64,000 nt of DNA from CAZUNB01 sp044227985 (GTDB lineage: Bacteria; Patescibacteriota; Saccharimonadia; Saccharimonadales; JAGPDM01). Location: positions 44,245 to 108,244 of the forward strand of contig JBGAVT010000001.1 in assembly GCA_044227985.1 (NCBI GenBank), written 5' to 3'. This document shows positions 17,430-26,541 of the stretch, piece after piece (within the stretch, counting starts at the first letter, position 1; every line of letters starts with the position of its first letter). The translations under genes and the position numbers were made by a program. Below the pieces are notes generated by a model, which saw only the letters and a program-made list of their open reading frames with translations, did not search any database and was not told where the DNA came from.

Positions 17430-17472
17430 ACTCTAACATTAACAAATTCTGCGGTGAGCTGCTTTAACAGAT

Positions 17473-18009
17473 TTAATTAGAGTCCAGTGTCTCCTGCTCA
17501 TTATCTCCATACTTGCTTATGATTTCCAAGAATCGTCGTGAGGTCCGCTTAATGCGAAGCTTATCTCTAAATCTAGGACGCTCTCCATTAACAACTCTAG
17601 GCAATGCAACAGCGTTTGTTGCGGCGGCCTGGAGTGCTTCGCTGCTTGGAGTCTCACCGTTGTGATATTTAGCAATTGAATAGAGGTCTCGATTGTTGTG
17701 TCGACGATCTAACAATCTAGTAAATGAACCAGTCGTGACCTTAAACCCAAGATATATAGTCGCAGCGAGACCCAATGATACTACATCCACAGGCAACCCG
17801 CCGCCTTGGTACTCAGTATTCTCAACTCCAACGCTCGCTTCAGCTTCCATAAGATCGGTTGTTCTAGCAGCTAGAGCCACCGCTGCAACCGTGGCTATAA
17901 GCGTACCTGGCAACACGGCTTCAACTGTAGCGGGACTAGAGCGTTCGGTCATACTAAAATCAAAAAGTTCGACGTCAATCCCCCCTTGTCTACCATCTAT
18001 TAATTGCAT
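17473..18009 (-). CDS. Small membrane protein, unknown
   Basis: This 178-residue protein has a membrane segment at about residues 28-48 (PGTLIATVAAVALAA) and a second at about 75-95 (DVVSLGLAATIYLGFKV), with an Arg-rich C-terminal tail likely in the cytoplasm. A strong ribosome site, AGAGGAG, lies about ten bases before the ATG. No domain is recognised. Spacer 18010-18426 lies upstream of it. Confidence 0.65.
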   Translation of the reverse strand: MQLIDGRQGGIDVELFDFSMTERSSPATVEAVLPGTLIATVAAVALAARTTDLMEAEASVGVENTEYQGGGLPVDVVSLGLAATIYLGFKVTTGSFTRLLDRRHNNRDLYSIAKYHNGETPSSEALQAAATNAVALPRVVNGERPRFRDKLRIKRTSRRFLEIISKYGDNEQETLDSN

Positions 18010-18250
18010 GATATTTCTCTCCTCTTAATTTGATAATAAACTTTCGTAAATAAATTTGCAAGCATGAGTACTTTATTTCATGGATATAACAATATCAGAC
18101 AGGGATAGGCGCAAAAGAGCCAAAGCCTGAGAGTGAATGTTATTTTAACAATAACGACACAGACAGTGTTTGAGTAGCGATAAGCTACGAGTTCTGTATG
18201 TGATTGTTTCAATAACAATGAACGCATCAAGCGACGTTAGAGCCCAGCGC

Positions 18251-18282
18251 TTTACTCAACTTTGGCGACAAAGTTGAGTAAA
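18251..18282. repeat. Perfect 14-bp hairpin with GCGA loop
   Basis: TTTACTCAACTTTG and CAAAGTTGAGTAAA are perfect complements around GCGA, a GNRA-type tetraloop. It is not followed by a T run on either strand, so it is unlikely to be an ordinary terminator. It lies in a 417-bp spacer with no credible protein frame. Confidence 0.7.
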
Positions 18283-18302
18283 TGGAATCATAGAATTAAA
18301 AA

Positions 18303-18330
18303 CTGGAGCCCAGCCTACGCTGGAATGACG
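18303..18330. repeat. REP-like palindromic sequence
   Basis: CCAGC-CTAC-GCTGG followed by AATGACG has the layout of the widespread short extragenic palindromes that read GTCATTCC...GGAATCCA on one strand. A second partial copy of GAGCCCAGC begins at 18240. Other hairpins in the same spacer (GTAGC-GATAA-GCTAC near 18175) add to the impression of an accumulated repeat patch. Only one full copy is visible here. Confidence 0.45.
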
Positions 18331-18354
18331 TAGCAAAGTTAGTTGACGTAAATC

Positions 18355-18388
18355 AAAAACCCCTCACTATTTCTAGTAAGGGGTTTGA
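18355..18388 (-). terminator. Intrinsic terminator of the DUF11 surface-protein gene
   Basis: Reading the minus strand, AAACCCCTTACTAG, a short AAAT loop and the complementary TAGTGAGGGGTTT form a stem of about 11 pairs, followed by TTTTGATTT. It lies about 40 bases after the stop of the surface-protein gene. Confidence 0.85.
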
Positions 18389-18426
18389 GAGCGGTCAAGC
18401 TTGCGAGTCATTCGCTAAAGGATTTA

Positions 18427-21400
18427 TTATCCGTTTAGCAATGCGCTCTGCAATCGTCGTCGGCTGATAACCCAGCGTCGGATACTTGCACCGACGGCTG
18501 CGATCACGCTACCGAGTCCGAGCATTCCAGCACCTGTTTTTGGCAGAATGCTTGGGCCAACGATTCCTGGTGTTGAACCTGGAGTCTCTGGACCTGGAGT
18601 TACTGGAGCTTTGACAATCTTGACTTGAGCTTCGTCGCAGTCGTAACGATCAGCATTCATTGCGCCGCCTTTACAGACTTTGGCACACTCTTCGCGACTT
18701 GACTCAGGTACGTAACCTTCGTCATTGTCAGCTGCACAGACATAGTTAGTAACAACTTTGCCTTCGCCGTCAGCAGTAGCTTTCGCGTTAAACTCGATGT
18801 AAACGCTCTGACCTTTACCAATTGACTTGATAACATTCTTAAGGTTTGAACCTTGAGCAGCTACTAGTTCAGCTGGTAGGTAGTCACGAACTGATACGTT
18901 TTCAAGTGTCATGTTTCCAGTGTTAGTAAATCGGATGATAAATCGTACGTTACTTCCACTTTGAACTTCGACAAGCTCTAGAGCTTTATTGAAACCGTTG
19001 GCACCAGTCGCGTTCAAGTCAGTTGTAACTTTCTTTTCAACGTCGAGCATTGGTTTTTTGTTAACTTCTACTTCTGCAGTGTCGCAGTCTTCGAGGTCAA
19101 TTTTACCATCGTCGTTGGTGTCGTCAGTTACACAGACTTTGTTAATACCTGAGTTCATTGCTTTCGCATTGATCTCGAAGTAAACGCTCATGCCTGGCTT
19201 AAGTTCTTTGATGACCGCTTCAGTTGGATCACCTGAGACATACTCGATGCCTTTAGGTAGGTAATCTTTAACCTTGACGTTTGTTAAGGTAACGTCACCA
19301 GTGTTAGTGACTTTGTAGATGTAGCGAACGGTGTCGTTCGGGCTGACTACTGCTTTTTCAGAAGCTTTGTCGTAACCATCTTTACCGATAGCTTTCAGGT
19401 CAGTTGTAACCCGCTTCTCAACATTGAGTTTTGGATTAGCTGTAACCGTTACGGTTGCAGTATCACAATCATCAGCATTGGTAGGCTCGTTTGGATTAAC
19501 TTCCTTAGCGTTTACACAAGCTGTATTAACGAGGTTACCAGCTTGGTAAGCAACTACTTTAGCTTTGAGGTTGATGCTGATACTCTGACCAACTTTAAGC
19601 TCAGGGATGATGTAGCTAAGGTTTCGCTTAGCGGCATCGATTGAGCCTTTGTCAGTGCTGATGAGTGTTACTCCAGCTGGAGCTGCATCTCGTACGGATA
19701 CGTTCTTAAGATCGACTTCGCCAGTATTCTTAACGACAAGTTGGTATGTAAACTCAGCGCCTACTTTAACTTCCTTGTTTTCTACGCCATCGACTTTTTT
19801 GTCGATTGAGACGTTAGGTTTCTTGATGTCTATAACAACATCATCACACTCGTCTTCAGGTGTTTCCACTGCGTCAACACAAGCTGTGTTCTTAACGCTG
19901 CCAGTTGCACCGGCAACTTTTGCCTTGATCGAAATTTCTACGGTCTGGCCAACTTTGATGTTAGCGATAGTAGCGTTGTAGCTCTTGCCATCGGCAGATA
20001 CGCTACCTTTATCAGCTGAGAGGAACTTTATGCCTGTTGGGGCCTTGTCAGTTACCTTCGCATTTGTCAGGTCAACATCACCAGTATTTTTGACTTTGAG
20101 CTTGTAAACAAACTCTTGGCCTTCAACACCATCAGTGATGCTTGAGGTTTTCTCAATATCAATCTTTGGATTTTGCTTAGTAACGGTAACGATTGCATCG
20201 TCGCAGTCATCAGCTTCGTTAGGCTTAGTTGGGTTGACTTCAGGAGCATTGACACAAGCAATGTTCTTAAGCTCACCAGCCACGTAGGTTTTAACGATAC
20301 CAGTTAGTTTGAATGTCTTGCTCTCACCAATTTTTAGTGACGGAATCGTGTATTCCCAGTCAGCGCCTTCAATTGTTGCAGGGTTACGGATTGTGCCGAA
20401 GTCAGCTTTAGTAAGTGTTACACCTGCAGGTGCAGAGTCAGCAACCTTTACATTCTTGAGATCTACATCACCAGTGTTTTTGACAACTAACTGGTAAGTG
20501 AACTCTTGCCCAACTTTGACTTCTTTCTTTTCTACGTTGTCGACTTTTTTATCGATTTTAACGTTTGGAGTCTGTACTTTGACAGTTACAACTGCATCGT
20601 CGCAAGCGTCAACTGCGTCAGGCTTGGTTGGGTTAACTTCTTTTGCATTTACGCAAGCGATGTTAACAAGGTTACCTGCTTTATAGGCTTTAACCACACC
20701 GACTAAGTTGAAAGTCATGCTTTGACCTTTTTTCAGTTCAGGAATTGTGTAGTTCCAAGTAGTTGGAGTTTTGATAGTACCTTTGTCGGCACTCTTCAAT
20801 GTAACACCAGCTGGAGCCGTATCACCGACAACAACGTTCTTTAGATCGATGTCGCCTGTGTTCGTTACTTTAACTTGGTAGGTAAAGTTCTGACCGACTT
20901 TGACTTCTTTCTTTTCTACGTTGTCGACTTTTTTGTCGATAGTAACGGCTGGAGTAGGAATTTTAACTTCCGCACCGACGTAACATACTTTGTTACCAGC
21001 AGTTGTCTGAACGGTTACTTTGACTGCATATTTGAATGACTTAGCATATGTGTGTTCAACAGTGTTAGTTAAAGAACTTGTGTTAACGGTTTGACCTTTG
21101 TCGTCACCGAAGTCATAGACGTAACCTGTAACTTTGGCGCCGTTTTCAACAGCAGCCTTTGTAGTGAACTTAAACTTGTTGTAGCTTAGCTTTGTTGCGG
21201 TTAAGCTTTCGCAAGTAGCGCTAGGTGTTGGGATAGAAACATCAACTCCTACATTACAGACCTTGTCTCCAACAGTTGTCTTGACTATTACGCTAACCGC
21301 ATATTTAAATGATTTTGCGTAGTTGTGATCAACTGTGTTTGTCAAAGAATTTGTGTTTACTGTCTTAGTTTGGTTGTCTCCAAAGTTATATACATAACCT

Positions 21401-22452
21401 GTGACCTTGGCACCGTTAGCAACAGAAGCTTTGGTATTAAATCGGAAACTAGTTGTTGAGAGTTTAGTTGCGGTGAGGCTTTCGCACTTAGCACTAGGCG
21501 TTTGTACTGGCGGAGGAGTAACTGGTGTCACAGTAGCTGTGTCACATTTGTAGCCTGGAATTTCTTTGGCTACAGTACAAGCGGTGTTAATAACCTTTGT
21601 CTTAGCGCTAAATCTTGCTCTAACGTCGATCTTTAGTTCATCACCAGGTTTAAGAGAGTACCATGCTGCACCAGTATTATCTGTGCTGCCCCTGGTTACT
21701 ACTCCACCACTTTTCTTCTGCCAGCTTCCGCTAACATAGGTTAGACCATTTGGTAGCTTGTCAGAAAGTGCACCGTTCAATGTAACCTGACCATTATTAG
21801 TAGTCATAGATACGAATCGAACCACTTCACCTGACTTAGCTGAAACGTTTTCTTGTCCATTCCAAAAAGCAGCATCTGTTGTTGGACCAAGATCTTTTAC
21901 TACCTTCTTTGAAATCGTGTAGCTTGGTACCTTTGGTGTCTCAGGACTAGTTGGGTGTGCCTTAATTGGATTACCGCAAGATTTTACGATTGCCCATTTA
22001 AATTGACCATTAACAACCTTAACAAATGCAGGTAGTCTATCAGCTGCAAATGAATCATTGGTTGTACGGACAAAAAAGGTTGTACCGTCAATCGTCTTTT
22101 GGGTAGAATTACCAATTGACTGTCGACCCATGCTCCATGCACCGGTCGCTACAACTTTATTGTCGACAACAACAGTACCGTCTTTGTAGACCATGCCGTT
22201 GACAACGCCAGCGCTATCATTTGGATTGATACCGTAGTAATTAAACATGGTTTTAACACCACCACTATTATTATTGTAAGCACCTTGAGCTTCGCCCAAA
22301 CTACTTATACCACACGTGATTACTGAGTTTTCACTACAGTCACCAGCCTTAGCATTACTGATTGGGACCAGTATTGCCAGGAAAAGCATTAAAAGCCCTG
22401 AAGCCATCAGAACTTGCTTGTTTCCTAAAAAATGTTTGATGTAGGTTAACAT
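18427..22452 (-). CDS. Large sortase-anchored surface protein with PKD and DUF11 repeats
   Basis: This 1341-residue protein has a signal peptide (residues 1-36, ending SNAKA), a Cys-containing N-terminal domain to about 150, and a DUF11-like domain. Two PKD-like domains (each with VYxFGD) and six further DUF11-like repeats with the core NTGD(V/I)DL.N follow. The C-terminus has a Pro-rich stretch, LPKTG, a hydrophobic helix and RRR: a cell-wall sorting signal. Cys pairs recur in the ACVNAKEVNP/CDDAV segments and could form isopeptide-free, disulfide-stabilised repeats. One linker has DTNDDGKIDLED, a perfect EF-hand-type calcium loop. AGGAGGT lies eight bases before the ATG at 22452. Likely an adhesin or stalk; no sortase gene is in the window. 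Confidence 0.9.
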   Translation of the reverse strand: MLTYIKHFLGNKQVLMASGLLMLFLAILVPISNAKAGDCSENSVITCGISSLGEAQGAYNNNSGGVKTMFNYYGINPNDSAGVVNGMVYKDGTVVVDNKVVATGAWSMGRQSIGNSTQKTIDGTTFFVRTTNDSFAADRLPAFVKVVNGQFKWAIVKSCGNPIKAHPTSPETPKVPSYTISKKVVKDLGPTTDAAFWNGQENVSAKSGEVVRFVSMTTNNGQVTLNGALSDKLPNGLTYVSGSWQKKSGGVVTRGSTDNTGAAWYSLKPGDELKIDVRARFSAKTKVINTACTVAKEIPGYKCDTATVTPVTPPPVQTPSAKCESLTATKLSTTSFRFNTKASVANGAKVTGYVYNFGDNQTKTVNTNSLTNTVDHNYAKSFKYAVSVIVKTTVGDKVCNVGVDVSIPTPSATCESLTATKLSYNKFKFTTKAAVENGAKVTGYVYDFGDDKGQTVNTSSLTNTVEHTYAKSFKYAVKVTVQTTAGNKVCYVGAEVKIPTPAVTIDKKVDNVEKKEVKVGQNFTYQVKVTNTGDIDLKNVVVGDTAPAGVTLKSADKGTIKTPTTWNYTIPELKKGQSMTFNLVGVVKAYKAGNLVNIACVNAKEVNPTKPDAVDACDDAVVTVKVQTPNVKIDKKVDNVEKKEVKVGQEFTYQLVVKNTGDVDLKNVKVADSAPAGVTLTKADFGTIRNPATIEGADWEYTIPSLKIGESKTFKLTGIVKTYVAGELKNIACVNAPEVNPTKPNEADDCDDAIVTVTKQNPKIDIEKTSSITDGVEGQEFVYKLKVKNTGDVDLTNAKVTDKAPTGIKFLSADKGSVSADGKSYNATIANIKVGQTVEISIKAKVAGATGSVKNTACVDAVETPEDECDDVVIDIKKPNVSIDKKVDGVENKEVKVGAEFTYQLVVKNTGEVDLKNVSVRDAAPAGVTLISTDKGSIDAAKRNLSYIIPELKVGQSISINLKAKVVAYQAGNLVNTACVNAKEVNPNEPTNADDCDTATVTVTANPKLNVEKRVTTDLKAIGKDGYDKASEKAVVSPNDTVRYIYKVTNTGDVTLTNVKVKDYLPKGIEYVSGDPTEAVIKELKPGMSVYFEINAKAMNSGINKVCVTDDTNDDGKIDLEDCDTAEVEVNKKPMLDVEKKVTTDLNATGANGFNKALELVEVQSGSNVRFIIRFTNTGNMTLENVSVRDYLPAELVAAQGSNLKNVIKSIGKGQSVYIEFNAKATADGEGKVVTNYVCAADNDEGYVPESSREECAKVCKGGAMNADRYDCDEAQVKIVKAPVTPGPETPGSTPGIVGPSILPKTGAGMLGLGSVIAAVGASIRRWVISRRRLQSALLNG

Positions 22453-22528
22453 ACCTAGCACCTCCTCTTAATTAAATGTTACTCCACCCGCACGCAGCCT
22501 CACGCTGTTATGTACGAATTCGCTAGCT

Positions 22529-22557
22529 ATGATATAACGGTCTTGTAAAATTGTCAA
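22529..22557 (-). promoter_or_regulatory. Strong sigma-70-type promoter of the surface-protein gene
   Basis: TTGACA (22557-22552), a 17-base spacer and TATCAT (22534-22529) form a near-consensus promoter, leaving an untranslated leader of about 70 bases with a full AGGAGG site. Unlike many first genes here, this gene is not leaderless, as expected for a highly made surface protein. Confidence 0.8.
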
Positions 22558-22671
22558 GCATTATTTCATTAAAGTGCGTTTTATACAAAATACTGTTTGT
22601 TTTTATAATTACCATTAAAGGCTTGTCAGGACACCTTTGCAAGCATAAACGTCATTAATCTGTTGTTATAT

Positions 22672-23991
22672 TTAATAACAACATTTTTTAATCAGCGAGA
22701 ACAAGGACTGATTGTGTGACATTGGCATGTTAAGATCGAAGTCGTCGGCTTTCGGAACATCGAACGGTAAATGATATTCTGCATCCGGGAATTGGTCTTG
22801 TGCTTGATTATATGCCCAACGTAACTCTTCAACCTCACCTACACACTCTAGAGGCTTTGCGATATCATCTACGCCAAGTAAGCCTTTATACGTATCTAGT
22901 AATTCTGGTTTTTGGAATAGATTACCACCTAGCATATGTTCTAATTGTTCTGGTTTGAGGAATGGAGCAAATAGTAAAAATGCATTGGCACATTTCGGGC
23001 ATTCGCCGCACCATCGGAGTTTTTTATTATCAACTCCCTGCTTGTAGTTAGCGACATTGCACGAAGAGAACTTTTGGCCATATTCCACGAAAGCGTGATT
23101 GACGAATAACTCGGCAATCTTCACTTCATGAAACGGTCGCAATGGCGAACCGTATTCTATGCCTGCTGAAACATAATTAGAAATATAATGCTGCATCAAC
23201 TGTTCAGCTGGAAGTGTCTTTGACCACTGATGTTGGACTGCAATATTACCAATATACCCGCTCGGTTCAACACCCTCGTTGCCAATCGCCAACAAAACAC
23301 GATTTAAATTACTAGCTACCATTTGCAAGAGCGCATGAGAACTAACTATGTATGTCACTGGAACGTGGCCATTCAAACCACCGAGTTTAATGGCTTGCTT
23401 AAGATTTACAATATCCAATGTTCTTTTAGAGTGGACTATGGGTTTATCAAAACTGTCTAGGACTTTTGGATGTGTATTCGTTGTAGATTCATACCAGGGC
23501 TGAAATTCCTGTTGACAGTCTTTTAATAATGTAGCTAGCAATAAAGAATCTTTACCGCCGCTTTGAAGTACAAGGTTTCCAGCACCCTGATATTTAATTG
23601 TCGAGTCGTTTATTAATCCACCAAATTCAAACGAGATTCTTCCTTCAGGATTTAGTTGGTTCTCGAACCAAAACTGACTCATTCCATCAGTAAAAACTGT
23701 CGTTAAAAATTCAGATTGCCATTTATCAGGAATAGCTTTACTAAATTCAAAATTACTCGTTGGGAAAGCTTTGTAATAAGACGTTGCCGTTACGTAAAAT
23801 GCTAAAATCAGAGCCTTTTGGAAAATGGGATTTGTTAGAAGCTCTTCTGGGTTTTCAGTTTCTATAGAAACTGTCTCGCGAAAGCTAAGCGCAGGATTCG
23901 TATGTTTGTAGTTGAACCACGCTAGCTTCGCATTTGGATCGAAGCCATAGTCATCGAAAATGAAGGTATTATCCTGATTAAAGGCATTCAT
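22672..23991 (-). CDS. murL: UDP-MurNAc-L-Ala-L-Glu epimerase (MurL family)
   Basis: MurL converts the L-Glu of UDP-MurNAc-L-Ala-L-Glu to D-Glu using ATP, replacing glutamate racemase. The 439-residue protein has a PP-loop ATP-pyrophosphatase motif, SGGKDS at residues 144-149, fitting an adenylating mechanism, and a CGECPKCANAFL cysteine cluster near residue 330 that may hold zinc. Its start overlaps the stop of the murD-like gene by 4 bp, the same MurD2-MurL pairing described in Xanthomonas. Family assignment rests on the PP-loop, the Cys cluster and this linkage. The alternative is an unrelated PP-loop enzyme. Confidence 0.8.
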   Translation of the reverse strand: MNAFNQDNTFIFDDYGFDPNAKLAWFNYKHTNPALSFRETVSIETENPEELLTNPIFQKALILAFYVTATSYYKAFPTSNFEFSKAIPDKWQSEFLTTVFTDGMSQFWFENQLNPEGRISFEFGGLINDSTIKYQGAGNLVLQSGGKDSLLLATLLKDCQQEFQPWYESTTNTHPKVLDSFDKPIVHSKRTLDIVNLKQAIKLGGLNGHVPVTYIVSSHALLQMVASNLNRVLLAIGNEGVEPSGYIGNIAVQHQWSKTLPAEQLMQHYISNYVSAGIEYGSPLRPFHEVKIAELFVNHAFVEYGQKFSSCNVANYKQGVDNKKLRWCGECPKCANAFLLFAPFLKPEQLEHMLGGNLFQKPELLDTYKGLLGVDDIAKPLECVGEVEELRWAYNQAQDQFPDAEYHLPFDVPKADDFDLNMPMSHNQSLFSLIKKCCY

Positions 23992-25289
23992 AATTCTGCT
24001 ACCAGTCGCTTAAATTCATTTCCTCGGTCAGTGAAATCAGAAAACATATCAGTACTGGGACTACCAGGACTAAATAACACCACATCGCCAGCTTCTGCTA
24101 GTTCTTTAGCTAACTTAAAAATGTCGTTAAATGAATCAGTTTTAGCTATGTAAGCTTCAACATTTAATCGATTAAGCGAACTGCCCCATTTCTTAGCATT
24201 TGCGCCGTACGTGATTACCGTCTTTAGCTGTGTCATAGCAGACAATTGTGCGGATACTTCTTTGTAATCCTGACTACGTTCAGCACCACCAAGCAGTAGA
24301 ACAACTGGAGATTTTAGGCTCGAAACTGCTGCAATGGTCGCACTCGGGTTTGATGAATAGCTATCATTAACATATGATATTCCATTTTTATTCGGCAATA
24401 ACTCCATCCGATGTTCGAGTGGACTAAAATGTTCAAGAGTCGTTTCGATGATACTTTTGTCTTGGATTATTGGCCAGACAACTGAAAGAGCGGCACAAAT
24501 ATTCTCAGCATTATGATCACCAAGAAGCTGAACTTTATTCCGTTCAATAATCTTTTTCTGTCGGTAATATATTGCCGTAGTATTGTAGTGACTGGTTTTT
24601 GGCTGGTTGTATGATTCAACACATCCGGCATTGGAATCTATTGTGAGTTGCTTGCTGACTTCACTTTGAGCATTAAAAACTAACCGATCATCCAAAGTTT
24701 GAAACTTAGTAACCCTTGCTTTTGCTTGATGATAGTCCTCTAGTGAGTGATGAATATCGAGGTGATCTTGGCTGATCATTCCGATAACTGCAGTTTGCGG
24801 ACTCATGGTCACGTCCCAGAGCTGAAAACTGCTCATTTCATAGACAACAATTTTTTTATTTGCATCTGAGCTATTAATTTCATCAAGCACATTCAGTGCT
24901 GGTTGACCTATATTTCCCACCAACCAAACCTGATATCCATCTGCTCGTAATATTGCAGTTATAAGGCTACAGATAGTACCTTTTCCTTTAGTGGCCGTTA
25001 CACCAATAATAGGAACTTTACATTCTTCTAAGAAAAATTGCGTTTGGCTGGTTGTCCTATCTGCCGGCAGAAGATTGGGGTCAACGGATGGCGAACGCCA
25101 CGCTAGATCAAAAGAATCAATTTCTTCTAGCCAATCATCACCTATATGGCTATCTAGTTCTCGATTATTAACAGATTTTCTATCTAGAATTACCGGCTTG
25201 ATACCATGTTGCAGTAGATATTGTGCTGTAGATTTACCCTCAACTCCATAACCAACTACGGCGTGCCTCTGGTGTTCGTGTAACGTCAT
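23988..25289 (-). CDS. murD: UDP-N-acetylmuramoyl-L-alanine--L-glutamate ligase (MurD2-like)
   Basis: A 433-residue Mur ligase with an N-terminal substrate domain (VGYGVEGKSTAQYLL), the ATP loop GVTATKGKGT near residue 100, the MSSFQLWD segment, SQDHLDIH with the metal/ATP His, and the C-terminal YVNDSYSSNP and LLLGGAERSQDY motifs. The P-loop reads TKGKG rather than the TNGKS of ordinary MurD. Coupling to murL suggests it adds L-Glu, which MurL then inverts; the substrate choice is inference. TATACT ends six bases before the ATG, implying a leaderless message. Confidence 0.88.
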   Translation of the reverse strand: MTLHEHQRHAVVGYGVEGKSTAQYLLQHGIKPVILDRKSVNNRELDSHIGDDWLEEIDSFDLAWRSPSVDPNLLPADRTTSQTQFFLEECKVPIIGVTATKGKGTICSLITAILRADGYQVWLVGNIGQPALNVLDEINSSDANKKIVVYEMSSFQLWDVTMSPQTAVIGMISQDHLDIHHSLEDYHQAKARVTKFQTLDDRLVFNAQSEVSKQLTIDSNAGCVESYNQPKTSHYNTTAIYYRQKKIIERNKVQLLGDHNAENICAALSVVWPIIQDKSIIETTLEHFSPLEHRMELLPNKNGISYVNDSYSSNPSATIAAVSSLKSPVVLLLGGAERSQDYKEVSAQLSAMTQLKTVITYGANAKKWGSSLNRLNVEAYIAKTDSFNDIFKLAKELAEAGDVVLFSPGSPSTDMFSDFTDRGNEFKRLVAEL

Positions 25290-25479
25290 AAAACTAGTAT
25301 AGCAAAGCTAAAGGGGTCAATAGTTTCAAGTTTCAGTATGCCTTGGGTTGGTAAATTCGAGTCTTAATATTTTCCTTACTATGACAAATTACAATCTTTT
25401 AAGTGTTGGATTCAAAGGGTAAATATTGCTGTTTATATTAAGTTAATGGTTAGATTGATTTATGAAAATTTAAGAAACA

Positions 25480-26520
25480 TTATTTGTTGTTTCGAGAATG
25501 CCTATCTGAACTATTCATCGGTGTAGTGATACCCTTTGCACGCTTTAAAGCCACCTCACGCATATCATTGTAACGGTCGAACTCATCGACGATCTCCCTG
25601 CCTAAAATCTCTTCAACCACATCCTCCATGGTAATAACACCGACCATTTCCTTGAATTCATTAACCACAATGTACATATGATTTTTAGTTTTCATAAACG
25701 CGTTCAAGACATGATCGAGTTTTTCGAGTTCATTCACAAAATAAACGTCGCCCTCAGCTGCTTCGCCAGCACGGATTTTGTCACGAACATTATGCATATC
25801 ACGCCAGAATAAGATGCCAACGACATGATCAAAATCTACAGAGTAAACCGGAAAACGACTGTGGCCACTATCGTGTAGTTCATTTAATAACTCAGGACTA
25901 AGGACTGCACCTTCTTCAACTGCAACGACGACACTACGCGGGGTCATAACTTCTTCGATAGTACGATCACCAAAACTTAAAGCATTTTCAACAATAGTTA
26001 GCTCGTCAGCTTCAACGTCACTCTCATCACTATGACTATGCTCTTCAACAATTTTTACTAGCTCGTCTTTACTGTAAACAGCTGGTAGCTCATCGCCGAG
26101 TGCTCGATTAAGGATTCTACTCAACGGATAGCTAATCGGCCAAAATAGTGTCATCAATAAACCAACAAATGGAGCAGCAGTAGCTCCAAAGCGGAGTGCG
26201 CTACGACTGATTATCGCTTGTGGTAGAATCTCTGCAAAAATCGTTATCAGAATTGTAGAAACAGTTACTGCTAATATTCCATTCAAGACATTACCGAGAT
26301 AAACTGATAAGACTGCATTTGCAAGCGTGTTAGTAATAATTAAAGTGGTTAATAGTTGATTGCCTTTGGTCCGGAGTGGATAAACAATTGCAGCACGTTC
26401 GTCACCGAGCTCCATTTTTCTTCTCAATTCTGATAACGACAACGAGAAATAACCAAGAGTTAAACCTGAGAATAGCGAAGCAATCGCCAATAGAAATAGG
26501 CTGACAATTACATCGGTCAT
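25480..26520 (-). CDS. CNNM/CorC (HlyC) family membrane protein with DUF21 and CBS domains
   Basis: The 346-residue protein carries a CNNM transmembrane domain (DUF21; about residues 1-140, with FSGLTLGYFSLSLSEL and IFAEILPQAI) and a CBS pair (about 185-310) including VMTPRSVVVAVEEG, GHSRFPVY and VVNEFKEMVGVITMEDVVEEILG. Family members handle Mg2+ or other divalent ions, and the CBS pair binds ATP-Mg. The C-terminal CorC transporter-associated domain is short or absent. A CorA gene lies two genes upstream, so two magnesium-handling systems flank the DsbA-like gene. Confidence 0.9.
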   Translation of the reverse strand: MTDVIVSLFLLAIASLFSGLTLGYFSLSLSELRRKMELGDERAAIVYPLRTKGNQLLTTLIITNTLANAVLSVYLGNVLNGILAVTVSTILITIFAEILPQAIISRSALRFGATAAPFVGLLMTLFWPISYPLSRILNRALGDELPAVYSKDELVKIVEEHSHSDESDVEADELTIVENALSFGDRTIEEVMTPRSVVVAVEEGAVLSPELLNELHDSGHSRFPVYSVDFDHVVGILFWRDMHNVRDKIRAGEAAEGDVYFVNELEKLDHVLNAFMKTKNHMYIVVNEFKEMVGVITMEDVVEEILGREIVDEFDRYNDMREVALKRAKGITTPMNSSDRHSRNNK

Positions 26521-26541
26521 GATAGAAGACGCCTAATTAGG

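Noticed and set aside
18427..22452. Repeats in the surface-protein gene as a CRISPR-like or tandem DNA array
   Set aside because: The repetition is at protein level (DUF11 domains of about 100-130 residues) and the units differ in sequence.
22660..22682. TGTTGTTAT/ATAACAACA hairpin at the murL stop as a terminator
   Set aside because: The T run is on the plus strand, while murL is on the minus strand, and half the stem is inside the coding region.
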